From positions 7,998,001 to 8,062,000 of the forward strand of contig NZ_CP108100.1 of assembly GCF_036195045.1 (NCBI RefSeq): a DNA stretch of 64,000 nt, in the 5' to 3' direction. Position 1 is the stretch's first letter. Each line of letters starts with the position of its first letter. The notes beneath the pieces were generated by a model, which was given only the letters and a program-made list of their open reading frames with translations, ran no database searches and was not told the DNA's origin. This DNA comes from Streptomyces sp. NBC_00236. GTDB taxonomy: Bacteria > Actinomycetota > Actinomycetes > Streptomycetales > Streptomycetaceae. The position numbers and the translations under genes were made by a program. Below, piece by piece: positions 8,238-16,973 of the stretch.

Positions 8238-9842
8238 ATGCACAGCGACACACGCACCACGACAGCATCGCCCTTCCCCGGCCTGCGCCGCCGCGGCTTC
8301 CTCGCCGCCACGGGCGCCGCCGGTCTCGGCGCCCTCGCGCTGACCGGCTGCGCGGACACCTCGGGCCCCGCCCCCGACGACGCCGAAGCGGACGGCACAC
8401 CCAAGCGCGGCGGCCGGCTGCGGGCCGCCTTCGCCGGAGGCGGGGCGAGCGAGACGCTGGACCCGCACCTGAGCAACCTCTTCGCCGACGCCGCCCGCGC
8501 CAAGGCTCTCTACGACAAGCTGGCCGACTACGGCGGCGACCTCTCGGCCCAGCCCCGCCTCGCCTCCTCCTGGGAACCCAACAACAACCTCGACCGGTGG
8601 AAGGTCTCCCTGCGGACGGCGCTCTTCCACGACGGGCAGCCCGTGACGGCGAAGGACGTGCTGTACAGCTACCGGCGGATCGCCGACCCCGAGCGCGCCT
8701 TCCGCGCCAGGGCGTCACTCGAACCGATCGACCTGGCGGCCAGCCGGGCCCTGGACGAGCGGACCGTCGAATTCGTCCTCAAGCGGCCGACAGCCGAATT
8801 CCCCAATGTGATGGCGGCGTTCGGCGCGTACATCGTCCCCGCCTCGGCCCGCGACGGCGACTTCGACCACCGGCCCGTCGGCAGCGGTCCCTTCCGTCTG
8901 GTGTCCTTCGCCCCCGGCCGGTCCACCGTCCTGCGGCGCAACGACGACTACTGGGACGGTGCCCCGCACCTGGACGAGCTGGAGTTCGTCGTCGCCAACG
9001 AGGAGTCCGCACGCGTCAACGCCCTGCTGGGCGGCCAGGTCGAGTATGCCCACGAGCTGAACCCGGCGACCGCCCGCGCCCATGAGAAGGGCGGCCGGAT
9101 CCGGATCGTACGGCTCCGCAACAGCGCGATGCAGTCCTTCGCCATGAAGACCGACCGGCCGCCCTTCGACGACCCGCGCGTCCGCCAGGCCCTGATGCTC
9201 GTCGCCGACCGGGAAGAACTCGTCCAGGGGGCCCTCTCCGGCGCCGGGGAGGTCGGCAACGACCTGTTCGGCAAGGGGTACGAGTACTACGCCGACAGCC
9301 TGCCCCAGCGTGAACGGGACCTCGGCCGGGCGCGCAGCCTGCTGAAGCAGGCAGGTGCCGAGGACCTGCGGATCACCCTCGACACCTCACCCGTCGCCGC
9401 CGGCTTCACCGAGTCCGCCGCCGTCTTCCGCGACCAGGCGGCCGAAGCGGGCATCACGGTCGAGGTGAGGACCGGAAGCAAGGACACCTACTGGAAGGAC
9501 ATCCTCGACGCCGGCACCCTGTGCTGCTACCGCTCGGGCGCCATGCCCATCGAGTCGCACGTATCCCAGCGCCTGCTCACGGGCTCGACCACCAACGCGA
9601 CCAAGTGGCGCCACCAGGACTTCGACGCCCTGTACCAGCAGGCCCAGTCGACACGGGACCCGAAGGAGCGCTCGGCCGTCTACGCCCGCATGCAGCGCCG
9701 CCTCCACACCGAAGGCCCCTTCCTGATCTGGGGCTTCGCCGACTGGATACTCGGCACCGCCCGCCGCGTCAGAGGCATCGAGCAGCAGGCACCCGCCAAC
9801 ACCCTGGACTGGGCCCGCTTCGACAGGGTGTGGCTCGCGTGA
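8238..9842 (+). CDS. Tat-exported lipoprotein, peptide/nickel-type ABC substrate-binding protein
   Basis: The 534-residue protein is an SBP_bac_5 (DppA/NikA/OppA) binding protein. It has a twin-arginine motif LRRRGFLAATG (16-26) followed by lipobox ALTGC with acylated Cys38, so it should be folded before export and anchored outside the membrane. The family binds peptides, nickel chelates or metallophore-metal complexes; CntA of the staphylopine system and NikA are members. Its place after the biosynthetic genes points to recapture of the metal-loaded product. There is a 51-bp gap from the methyltransferase and a GTGA overlap with the permease. Confidence 0.88.
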   Translation: MHSDTRTTTASPFPGLRRRGFLAATGAAGLGALALTGCADTSGPAPDDAEADGTPKRGGRLRAAFAGGGASETLDPHLSNLFADAARAKALYDKLADYGGDLSAQPRLASSWEPNNNLDRWKVSLRTALFHDGQPVTAKDVLYSYRRIADPERAFRARASLEPIDLAASRALDERTVEFVLKRPTAEFPNVMAAFGAYIVPASARDGDFDHRPVGSGPFRLVSFAPGRSTVLRRNDDYWDGAPHLDELEFVVANEESARVNALLGGQVEYAHELNPATARAHEKGGRIRIVRLRNSAMQSFAMKTDRPPFDDPRVRQALMLVADREELVQGALSGAGEVGNDLFGKGYEYYADSLPQRERDLGRARSLLKQAGAEDLRITLDTSPVAAGFTESAAVFRDQAAEAGITVEVRTGSKDTYWKDILDAGTLCCYRSGAMPIESHVSQRLLTGSTTNATKWRHQDFDALYQQAQSTRDPKERSAVYARMQRRLHTEGPFLIWGFADWILGTARRVRGIEQQAPANTLDWARFDRVWLA

Positions 9843-10792
9843 GCGCATCCATGCCGTGGGCGGCACGGCGGTTGCTGCTCGCAGGTGCGCAAACCGCGGC
9901 CGTGGTGCTGCTCGTCTTCGCCCTCACCGAGGCGCTGCCCGGCGACGCCGCCGTGGCCCTCGCCGGAGACCAGCCGGACCCGGACCGGATCGAGGCGGTG
10001 CGAGCCGCCCTGCACCTGGACCGTCCGCCCCTGGAGCGTCTGCTCGACTGGTCGGCCGGGCTGTTCCACGGCGACCTCGGGGTCTCGCTGACCTCGGGGC
10101 GGCCCGTCAGCACCTATCTGGCGGACGGGTTCGGCCCGACCCTCCTGCTCGCCGCCCCGACGGTGGTGCTGCTCGTACCCGCCGCCGTCGGCCTCGGCGT
10201 GCTCGCGGCCCGGCACGAAGGGCGCGCCGCCGACCGGATCGTCAGCGCGGTGACGCTGGGCCTGTACGCCGTTCCGGAGTTCGCCCTGGGCGTGCTGCTG
10301 GTCACGGTCTTCGCGCTCCGGCTCGGATGGCTGCCGCCGACCGCCGTCGGCTACGGCACCGATCTGCTCGCCCACCCGGCCGCGCTGGTACTTCCCGTCC
10401 TGGTCCTGCTGGCGCGCCCGGTGTGCTCGCTCGCCCGGCTGGTCCGGGCCGGCATGACCGACGCACTGACCTCGCCGTACGTCGCCCAGGCGCTCCGCTG
10501 CGGCGTGCCGGGCGTGCGGGTCCGCTACACCCATGCCCTGCCCAACGCGATCGCCCCGGCTGCCCAGCAACTGGCCCGCACGGTGGACTGGCTCCTGTGC
10601 GGGGTGGTCGTCGTGGAGGCGCTGTTCGTGATCCCCGGGCTCGGCACGGTCCTGATGAACGCCGTCGCGGAACGGGACGTCCCCGTGGTGCAGGGCCTCG
10701 CGGTCGTCTTCGGCCTGGCCACCGTCCTGCTCAACCTCGGGGCGGACCTGGTCACCCACCGCCTCGCGCCGCGCACGGGAGCGGCGGCGTGA
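9839..10792 (+). CDS. ABC permease, peptide/nickel type (DppB/NikB-like)
   Basis: The 317-residue membrane protein has the N-terminal helix, periplasmic loop and EAA-type cytoplasmic loop (ALRCGVPGVRVRYTHALPNA) of the first permease in DppBC/NikBC systems, ending with LPNAIAPAAQQLA. It should pair with the next permease to form the channel for the binding protein at 8238. The start is GTG 9839. The stop shares one base with the next ATG (TGATG). Confidence 0.87.
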   Translation: MSASMPWAARRLLLAGAQTAAVVLLVFALTEALPGDAAVALAGDQPDPDRIEAVRAALHLDRPPLERLLDWSAGLFHGDLGVSLTSGRPVSTYLADGFGPTLLLAAPTVVLLVPAAVGLGVLAARHEGRAADRIVSAVTLGLYAVPEFALGVLLVTVFALRLGWLPPTAVGYGTDLLAHPAALVLPVLVLLARPVCSLARLVRAGMTDALTSPYVAQALRCGVPGVRVRYTHALPNAIAPAAQQLARTVDWLLCGVVVVEALFVIPGLGTVLMNAVAERDVPVVQGLAVVFGLATVLLNLGADLVTHRLAPRTGAAA

Positions 10793-11667
10793 TGGCCCTC
10801 GCGCTCGCCCGCTCCCGGCGCGGACTGAAGGCGCTGGTCGTCGGGCCGGGAAACGGGCGGACCCGCACCCGTGCCGGCGGCTTCCTCCCCGGCCTGCTCA
10901 TCGTCGGTGTTCCGCTCGTACTCGCCCTGGCGGGACCGCTGTTCGCCGGGGACGCCGGGCCGCGAGGGACGTCGCTCACCACCGGCGACGGGCACCGGCT
11001 CGGCACGGACTTCATCGGCCGGGACGTCGGCAGACAGGTGCTGCTGGGCGGCCGGTCGGTGGTCCTCGTCGCGCTCGCCTCGACGGCCCTCGCCTATGCG
11101 GTGGCGCTGCCGGCCGGGTTCGTCTGTGCCCTCACGCGCCGCAGGTGGGTGGAGGAGCTGCTGATGCGTCCGCTGGACGTGCTGCTCTCCGTACCGTCAC
11201 TCCTGCTGATTCTGCTGGTGGCCGCCGCCGTCGCACCGGGACCGGCCGGCCTCGCCCTCCTGGTGGCACTCGTCAACATTCCGGACACGGCCAGGATCGT
11301 CCGTGCCGCAGGGGCGGAAGCCGCCTCGCGTCCGGCGGTGGAGGCGCTCCGCATGCAGGGCGAGAGCTGGGCGCGGATGGCCTTCGGCTATGTCGGCAGG
11401 TCGGTCGCCCGGACCCTCGCCGCCGACGCGGGTGTCCGTCTGACGGGGGCCCTGTACCTCGTGGCCACGGCGGCGTTCCTCGGTGTCGGAGTGGCCCCGG
11501 ACGCCGCCGACTGGGCGGTGATGGTGGACCGCAACCGTGCCGGGCTGTTCGTCCAGCCGTGGGCCGTGGTGGTCCCGGCCCTGCTGATCGTCGCGCTCAC
11601 CATGGGCGGAAACCTGCTCGTCGACGCGGCGCTCGCTCGCCCCGGCACGAAGGAGAAGCGCATATGA
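10792..11667 (+). CDS. ABC permease, peptide/nickel type (DppC/NikC-like)
   Basis: The 291-residue protein is the second inner-membrane component. It shows the LGTDFIGRDVGRQVLLGGR segment characteristic of DppC/NikC permeases, then five hydrophobic segments and an EAL-type loop around MQGESWARMAFGYVG. The ATG overlaps the preceding stop by one base and its own stop overlaps the ATPase start, so the channel halves and ATPase are translated together. Confidence 0.87.
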   Translation: MALALARSRRGLKALVVGPGNGRTRTRAGGFLPGLLIVGVPLVLALAGPLFAGDAGPRGTSLTTGDGHRLGTDFIGRDVGRQVLLGGRSVVLVALASTALAYAVALPAGFVCALTRRRWVEELLMRPLDVLLSVPSLLLILLVAAAVAPGPAGLALLVALVNIPDTARIVRAAGAEAASRPAVEALRMQGESWARMAFGYVGRSVARTLAADAGVRLTGALYLVATAAFLGVGVAPDAADWAVMVDRNRAGLFVQPWAVVVPALLIVALTMGGNLLVDAALARPGTKEKRI

Positions 11668-13232
11668 ACACGGCCGCACGGCCCAGGACGGCCGACGGGA
11701 CGGAACCCGTCGCCGTGATCGAGGGACTCCGGGTGGAGGCCGGCGGGCGGGCGATCGTCGACGGCGTCAGCCTGCGGGTGCTGCCCGGACGGATCATCGC
11801 TCTGCTCGGAGCGTCGGGCAGCGGCAAGACGACCACGGGACGCGCGCTGCTGGGCGAGTACCCGCCGGGCGCGCACGTGACGGGGGAGGTGCGCCTCGCG
11901 GACGGACTGATCGGATACGTCCCGCAGCACCCGGCCACCGTGCTCAACCCCGCCCGCCGCACCGGTGCCCTGCTGGGCGACATCGCCCGGCACCGGGTGG
12001 CGCACCTGCCGCGCCCCGGTCGCCGGGCGGCGGCACGCGAGCGCGTGCTCGACGCCCTCGCCCGCGCCCAGCTGCCCTCCGACGGGACCCTGCTCCGCCG
12101 CTACCCCCACCAGCTCTCCGGCGGCCAGCAGCAGCGTGTGGTCCTGGCCCAGGCGTTGCTGCTCGGCGCCCGTGCCGTGGTCGCGGACGAGCCGACCACC
12201 GGGCAGGACCCCCTGACGAAACGGCGCGTCGTGGAGCTGCTGGCCGCCTTGGCCCGGCAGGGCGTCGCCGTGGTCCTGCTCAGCCACGACGTGGACGTCG
12301 TCCGCGCCCTCGCCGACGAGGTCGTCGTCCTGTGCGACGGAAAGGCCGTCGAGGCGGGGCCCGCGGAGGAGGTCCTGCGCTCCCCGGACCATCCGTGGAC
12401 CCGCGAACTCCTGGCGCCGTCACCGGACATCCGCATGCGCACGGCGCGCGCGGACACCGGCGACACCCCTGTCCTCGACGTCCGGGCCCTCACCGCGCGC
12501 CACGGCCGGACCCCGGTGCTCCACCACGCGGCTCTCACCCTGCACGCCGGAGAGAGCCTCGCCGTGGTCGGCCGCTCGGGCAGCGGCAAGACGACCCTGG
12601 CCCGCTGCCTGAGCGGCCTCCACCGGAACCACGACGGCGAACTGCTCCTGGACGGGCGCCCACTGCCACGGAGTCTGCGGGACCGCGACCGCGGGCAACT
12701 GGCCGCGGTCCAGTACGTCTTCCAGGACGCGCAGGCGGCCTTCGACGCCCACCGCCCCGTACTCGACCAGATCGCACGGACGGCCGTACGGCTGCGCGGC
12801 GTGGGCCGGGTCGCGGCGAGAGCCGAGGCAGTGGACGTACTGAGCGCACTGGACCTCCCGGCTCAGCGGGCGCTGCGTGTCCCCGGGGCGCTGTCCGGCG
12901 GCGAACTCCAGCGCGCCGCCCTGGCCCGTGCCCTGCTCGCGCGCCCGCGGGTCCTGGTCTGCGACGAGATCACCTCGGGCCTCGACACGTTCGCCCGGCG
13001 CTCCCTCCTCGGACTGCTCGCGCAGCTGCTCCGGTCCGGCGCCGTGCCCGCCCTCGTCCTGATCACCCACGACCTGGAAACGGCGGCCCTCGCCGACCGT
13101 ATCGCCGTGCTGGAAGACGGTGAGATCGTCGAGGCCGGGGCGGCGCGCGACGTACTGAACGCGCCGCGCCACGCCTTCACCGCCGAACTGGCTGCCGCGG
13201 CACGGTCGATGCGGGGGAGTGACGGTGACTGA
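11664..13232 (+). CDS. fused double ATPase of the peptide/nickel-type ABC importer (DppD-DppF-like)
   Basis: The 522-residue protein holds two complete nucleotide-binding domains that are separate subunits in most such systems. The first has Walker A GASGSGKTT (49-57), signature LSGGQQQRV and Walker B AVVADEPTT. The second has Walker A GRSGSGKTT, signature LSGGELQRAAL and Walker B VLVCDEITS. Both sets look intact. It powers the two permeases upstream and completes the importer. It is the last gene of the run; a minus-strand gene ends only 24 bp downstream. Confidence 0.88.
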   Translation: MNTAARPRTADGTEPVAVIEGLRVEAGGRAIVDGVSLRVLPGRIIALLGASGSGKTTTGRALLGEYPPGAHVTGEVRLADGLIGYVPQHPATVLNPARRTGALLGDIARHRVAHLPRPGRRAAARERVLDALARAQLPSDGTLLRRYPHQLSGGQQQRVVLAQALLLGARAVVADEPTTGQDPLTKRRVVELLAALARQGVAVVLLSHDVDVVRALADEVVVLCDGKAVEAGPAEEVLRSPDHPWTRELLAPSPDIRMRTARADTGDTPVLDVRALTARHGRTPVLHHAALTLHAGESLAVVGRSGSGKTTLARCLSGLHRNHDGELLLDGRPLPRSLRDRDRGQLAAVQYVFQDAQAAFDAHRPVLDQIARTAVRLRGVGRVAARAEAVDVLSALDLPAQRALRVPGALSGGELQRAALARALLARPRVLVCDEITSGLDTFARRSLLGLLAQLLRSGAVPALVLITHDLETAALADRIAVLEDGEIVEAGAARDVLNAPRHAFTAELAAAARSMRGSDGD

Positions 13233-13256
13233 CGGACCGAACCTCCGGGGGGCGGC

Positions 13257-13931
13257 TCACCGCGGAGCCGAGCGTGCGACACGGAACCCCGTGTCGTCGA
13301 TCCGGAACGTCGGATGGCTGCGCCGCCGCACCGAGGCCCGGCAGCTCCAGTGCTCGTCGAACCAGCCACCACCGCGCAGCACCCGGTAGGTGCCGTACAC
13401 CTCGGCGTCGTAGACGTCCCAGCACCACTCCCACACGTTGCCCAACGTGTCGTACAGGCCCCATGCGTTGGGCTGCCGGCCGCCCACCTCGTGCGGCCGG
13501 TCCTGCGCATTGCCGCGATGCCAGGCGATGTCGTCGAGCGGCCCGTACCGTGCCTCCGTCGTGCCGGCCCGGCACGCGTGTTCCCACTCGGCCTCGGCCG
13601 GAAGCCGGTATCCGTCGCCGGCCGGGTCCCACTCGACGCCGGCGGCATCGTCGTGGAGCCGGTAGGCGGGCGCCAGCCCCTCGCGCAGGGACAGGGCGTT
13701 GCAGAAGCGGACGGCGTCCAGCCAGGAAACGCCCTCGACGGGCAGCAGTTCGCCCTGTGCCGTACTCGGCCGCTCGCCGGTGACCTGCGCGTACTGGGCC
13801 TGGGTGACCGGGAACGCCGCGAGCCGGTACGGCGCGAGATCGACCGCCCAGCTGCGCTGCGTACGACGGTCCGACAGGGTCACCCGTCCCGGTGGGACAT
13901 CGACCATGGCGAACTCGGTGCTGGTGTTCAT
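13257..13931 (-). CDS. FGE/EgtB-like (SUMF1-domain) protein
   Basis: The 224-residue protein has the formylglycine-generating-enzyme sulfatase fold. Landmarks are FPVTQAQYAQVTG, VSWLDAVRFCNALS, YRLPAEAEWEHACRAG, LGNVWEWCWD and the C-terminal RGGGWFDEHWSC...GFRVAR. True aerobic FGE needs two active-site cysteines in this last block; here only the second position is Cys and the first is Asp. It is therefore unlikely to be a canonical formylglycine generator and may be an EgtB/PvdO-type relative or a structural homologue. It converges on the metallophore-like operon and looks monocistronic. Confidence 0.85.
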   Translation of the reverse strand: MNTSTEFAMVDVPPGRVTLSDRRTQRSWAVDLAPYRLAAFPVTQAQYAQVTGERPSTAQGELLPVEGVSWLDAVRFCNALSLREGLAPAYRLHDDAAGVEWDPAGDGYRLPAEAEWEHACRAGTTEARYGPLDDIAWHRGNAQDRPHEVGGRQPNAWGLYDTLGNVWEWCWDVYDAEVYGTYRVLRGGGWFDEHWSCRASVRRRSHPTFRIDDTGFRVARSAPR

Positions 13932-14022
13932 AGGGTGGTGATCCTAACAACCGCACGCCCTGCGGATTTCATGTGAACCGGGTCAACCGCCCGTCCTTCC
14001 GAGGGGCTTGGCGGCTCAGGGC

Positions 14023-14415
14023 TCAGCCCGCCGAGGCTTCACGGCCGATCTGCTCGAACCTGGCTCCCATGGCCGCGGCCAGTGCCTGCGCGGCCGAAAG
14101 GGGCCGGACCATGACCATCAGGTCGTCGATCTCGCCCGCCTCGTTCATGTGGAGGAAGTCGCAGCCGGTGATCTTCCGGTCGCCCACCTTCGCCTCGAAC
14201 ACGAGGGCGTGGTCGCGGCCGTCCTCGCTCGCCATCTCCCGGACGTAGCGGAAGTCCGTGAAGACCTGGTCGACCGCGCGCAGGATCGCGGCGGTGAGCG
14301 CCTTGCCGGGGTAGGGCTTGAACGCCACCGGGCTGGTGAAGACGACGTCCTCGGCCAGCAGCGCCTCGACCGCGCCGAGGTCGTGCGCTTCGACGGCCTT
14401 ACGGAAAGGGTGCAT
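14023..14415 (-). CDS. SnoaL-like / nuclear transport factor 2-fold protein
   Basis: The 130-residue protein begins MHPFRKAVEAHDLGAVEALL, the typical opening of NTF2/SnoaL-like domains, and keeps the ALLAEDVVFTSPVAF strand pattern and central hydrophobic sheet. The cone-shaped fold serves as a small enzyme or binding protein, so no substrate is assigned. The ATG at 14415 was chosen because the family usually starts there; upstream codons to 14466 run through AT-rich, non-coding-looking DNA with a palindrome. It is probably transcribed alone. Confidence 0.8.
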   Translation of the reverse strand: MHPFRKAVEAHDLGAVEALLAEDVVFTSPVAFKPYPGKALTAAILRAVDQVFTDFRYVREMASEDGRDHALVFEAKVGDRKITGCDFLHMNEAGEIDDLMVMVRPLSAAQALAAAMGARFEQIGREASAG

Positions 14416-14428
14416 CCCGGCTCCATAG

Positions 14429-14440
14429 TCAATTAATTGA
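14429..14440. promoter_or_regulatory. perfect 12-bp AT-rich palindrome upstream of SnoaL-like gene
   Basis: TCAATTAATTGA is a perfect palindrome 14 bp before the ATG of the SnoaL-like gene, in an AT-rich island. Its position and form fit an operator for a MarR- or TetR-type repressor. The regulator is not identifiable here. Confidence 0.45.
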
Positions 14441-14560
14441 ATAAGTGTCGATGAGATTAATCGCATCGATGTCTGTGTGTCCAGAGGTCGCCGGCTCCGG
14501 TCCGGGGCATGGCCGAGGGACGTCGCCCGGTATCGGTGGGAAGCGGGCCAGGGCGAAGGT

Positions 14561-14606
14561 CCGGCTCACCCGTCCGGGGGCACGTCCCCCCGGACGGGTG
14601 AGCCGG
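14561..14606. repeat. perfect 20-bp stem, 6-base loop hairpin in leader of osmoprotectant operon
   Basis: Positions 14561-14580 and 14587-14606 are exact reverse complements (arm starts CCGGCTCACCCG) around the loop CACGTC. There is no T-tract. It lies between two divergently oriented starts, 39 bp before the GTG at 14645, so it is not an ordinary end-of-gene terminator. It may act as an attenuator or insulating terminator in the 5' leader. Confidence 0.7.
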
Positions 14607-14644
14607 ACGGGCGCCCGCGTACCGCTGCGGGCTGCAATGGACAG

Positions 14645-15322
14645 GTGACCGCGCCCCCGGACGACTGCCTCGCGCGCAACGAGTGGATCTGCGGCGCCTA
14701 TCTGAGCAGCCGTCGGGACATCCTCTGGGACGCCGTGCTGCAACATCTGCAGCTGACCGCGGTCTCCGTGCTCATCGGACTCGTCATCGCGGTGCCGCTC
14801 GCCCTGGCCGCCCGCCGCTGGCGCTGGGCGGCGGGCCCGGTGCTCGGGGTGACGACGATCCTCTACACCGTCCCGTCGCTCGCCATGTTCTCGCTGCTCC
14901 TCCCCGTGTACGGACTCTCCGCCTCGCTCGTCGTGGCGGGCCTGGTCCTGTACTCGCTCACCCTGCTGGTACGGAACATCCTGGCCGGGCTGCGCGCCGT
15001 GCCCGAGGAGACCCGGCAGGCGGCACGCGGCATGGGGTACGGCCCCGTACGGCTGCTCGTCGCCGTGGAACTCCCGCTCGCCCTGCCGGCCGCGATGGCG
15101 GGCCTGCGCATCGCCACCGTCTCCGCCGTCAGCCTCGTCACCATCGGCGCGATCGTCGGCTACGGCGGACTCGGCAACCTCATCTACTCCGGGATGAACA
15201 CCTACTTCAAGGCCCAGGTGCTCACCGCCTCCGTCCTGTGCGTCGTCATCGCCGTCGCCGCCGACCTGCTGCTCCTGCTCGCGCAGCGCCTGCTCACCCC
15301 CTGGACACGGAGGCAGTCGTGA
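14645..15322 (+). CDS. osmoprotectant (glycine betaine/choline) ABC permease 1
   Basis: The 225-residue membrane protein is an OpuCB/ProW-type permease with about five helices and the EAA loop ETRQAARGMGYGPVRLLVAV, followed by ELPLALPAAMAGLR. It should form the channel with the next gene for the binding protein at 15993 and an ATPase. The start is GTG 14645; the frame continues open upstream through the hairpin, but that part does not look coding. It overlaps the next gene by 4 bp. Confidence 0.87.
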   Translation: MTAPPDDCLARNEWICGAYLSSRRDILWDAVLQHLQLTAVSVLIGLVIAVPLALAARRWRWAAGPVLGVTTILYTVPSLAMFSLLLPVYGLSASLVVAGLVLYSLTLLVRNILAGLRAVPEETRQAARGMGYGPVRLLVAVELPLALPAAMAGLRIATVSAVSLVTIGAIVGYGGLGNLIYSGMNTYFKAQVLTASVLCVVIAVAADLLLLLAQRLLTPWTRRQS

Positions 15323-15996
15323 ACACCCTCTCCGAGGCCTGGACCTGGCTCACGACGTCGGCGCACTGGTACGGCGAGGACGGCATCTGGACCCGGCTGG
15401 CCCAGCACCTCGTCCTCACCGTCGTCTGTCTGCTGATCAGCTGCCTCATTGCCCTGCCCATCGCCCTGCTCCTCGGGCACCTCGGCAAGGGGGGCGCCCT
15501 GGCCGTCAACATCTCCAACGTCGGCCGTGCCGTCCCCACCTTCGCCGTCCTCGTCCTGCTGCTGCTCACCCCGATCGGGAGGTTCGGCGAGGGACCGACC
15601 GTGGTCGCGCTCGTCCTGTTCGCCGTACCGCCGCTGCTCACCAACGCCTACGTCGGCATGCGGGAGGTCGACCAGGACGTCGTACGCGCGGCCCGAGGCA
15701 TGGGCATGACGGGCCGGCAGATGCTCTTCCAGGTCGAGGTGCCGCTCGCGCTGCCGCTGATCATGACCGGCGTACGGATCGCGGCGGTCCAGCTCGTCGC
15801 CACCGCCACCATCGCGGCGCTGGCCGGCGGCGGGGGACTGGGCCGCATCATCACCGCAGGCTTCAATCTCGCCTCCACCGCCCAGGTGGTCGCCGGCGCC
15901 GTCCTGGTCGCCGCCTTCGCCCTGATCGTGGAAGGTCTCTTCGAGCTGGCGCAGCGGTTCGCCCCCGACCGGGTCCGTGACGGGAACACCGGATGA
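15319..15996 (+). CDS. osmoprotectant (glycine betaine/choline) ABC permease 2
   Basis: This 225-residue OpuCD/ProW-type permease has an N-terminal extracytoplasmic stretch, then hydrophobic segments and the EAA loop DVVRAARGMGMTGRQMLFQV. The start GTG 15319 overlaps the previous stop and its stop overlaps the binding-protein start, so the three genes are co-translated. Partner ATPase: see 20571-21734. Confidence 0.87.
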   Translation: MNTLSEAWTWLTTSAHWYGEDGIWTRLAQHLVLTVVCLLISCLIALPIALLLGHLGKGGALAVNISNVGRAVPTFAVLVLLLLTPIGRFGEGPTVVALVLFAVPPLLTNAYVGMREVDQDVVRAARGMGMTGRQMLFQVEVPLALPLIMTGVRIAAVQLVATATIAALAGGGGLGRIITAGFNLASTAQVVAGAVLVAAFALIVEGLFELAQRFAPDRVRDGNTG

Positions 15997-16949
15997 GGGC
16001 CCGGCACACGGTCGCCGTGACCCTGCTCCTGGTGCTGGCACCGGTCTCCGCCTGCACCACCGGGCCCACGCTGGAGAACCAGGGGGAGGTCACCGCCCCG
16101 CCCGGCGACAGCAAACACCTCACCATCGGCTCGGCGGGATTCACCGAGAGCGATCTGCTCGCCCAGATGTACGCGCTGCTGCTCGACCGGGCCGGATACT
16201 CCACGGAGATCATCTCCGTCACCAACCGGGAGATCTACGAGCCGGCCCTGGAGAACGGCCAGATCGACGTCGTCCCCGAGTACGCCGCCACCTTCGCCGA
16301 CTGGCTGAACGCCAAGAAGAACGGCGCCGACGCCACCCCGGTCGGCTCACCCGACCTCTCCACCACCATGAAGGCGCTGCGCGCCCTGGCCGCACCCCGC
16401 GGCCTCACCGTTCTGGACCCCGGCCGTGCCGTCGACCAGAACGCCTTCGCCGTCACCTCCGCCTACGCGGCGAAGCACCACCTGAAGTCGCTCAGCGACC
16501 TCGGGAGGTCGGGGCTCCCGGTCCGCCTCGCCGCGGGCGACGAGTGTGTCCAGCGCCCCTACTGCGCTCCCGGGCTGAAGAAGACGTACGGCATCGACAT
16601 CACCGGCGTCGACCCCAAGGGCGTCGGTACGACCCAGGCCAAGCAGGCCGTCCGGAGCGGCCGTGACCAGATGGTGCTGACCACCACCACGGACGCCACC
16701 CTGGACGACTTCGGTCTCGTCCTGCTCGCCGACGACAAGCACCTGCAGAACGCCGACTACCTGGTGCCCGTCGTCAACCGGTCCCGGGCGGGCAGCGAAG
16801 GTGTCCGTACGGCACTGGGCAAGCTGAACACCGTACTGACGACCGCGGACCTGGCCCGGCTGAACGAGCAGGTGGACAGCTGGCGCCGACTCCCCGAGGA
16901 CGTCGCTCGCGCCTACCTCCGGTCGCACGGCCTCATTCCCGGCGACTGA
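15993..16949 (+). CDS. osmoprotectant ABC substrate-binding lipoprotein (OpuAC/OpuCC-type)
   Basis: The 318-residue protein has a signal peptide ending at a Cys (APVSAC) and the OpuAC family pattern: LTIGSAGFTESDLLAQMYA, then DVVPEYAATFADWL. This class binds glycine betaine, choline or related quaternary ammonium compounds outside the membrane. It is the third gene of the permease-permease-binding protein set. No ATPase gene adjoins it, unlike the usual arrangement. Confidence 0.87.
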   Translation: MRARHTVAVTLLLVLAPVSACTTGPTLENQGEVTAPPGDSKHLTIGSAGFTESDLLAQMYALLLDRAGYSTEIISVTNREIYEPALENGQIDVVPEYAATFADWLNAKKNGADATPVGSPDLSTTMKALRALAAPRGLTVLDPGRAVDQNAFAVTSAYAAKHHLKSLSDLGRSGLPVRLAAGDECVQRPYCAPGLKKTYGIDITGVDPKGVGTTQAKQAVRSGRDQMVLTTTTDATLDDFGLVLLADDKHLQNADYLVPVVNRSRAGSEGVRTALGKLNTVLTTADLARLNEQVDSWRRLPEDVARAYLRSHGLIPGD

Positions 16950-16973
16950 CCGGGTCGCCGACGACGCGCGGGT

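Noticed and set aside
1721..13232. Identity of the operon as an EDDS-type, staphylopine-type or NIS siderophore cluster
   Set aside because: No argininosuccinate-lyase-like or SbnB-like gene, no nicotianamine-synthase or opine dehydrogenase, and no IucA/IucC synthetase is present.
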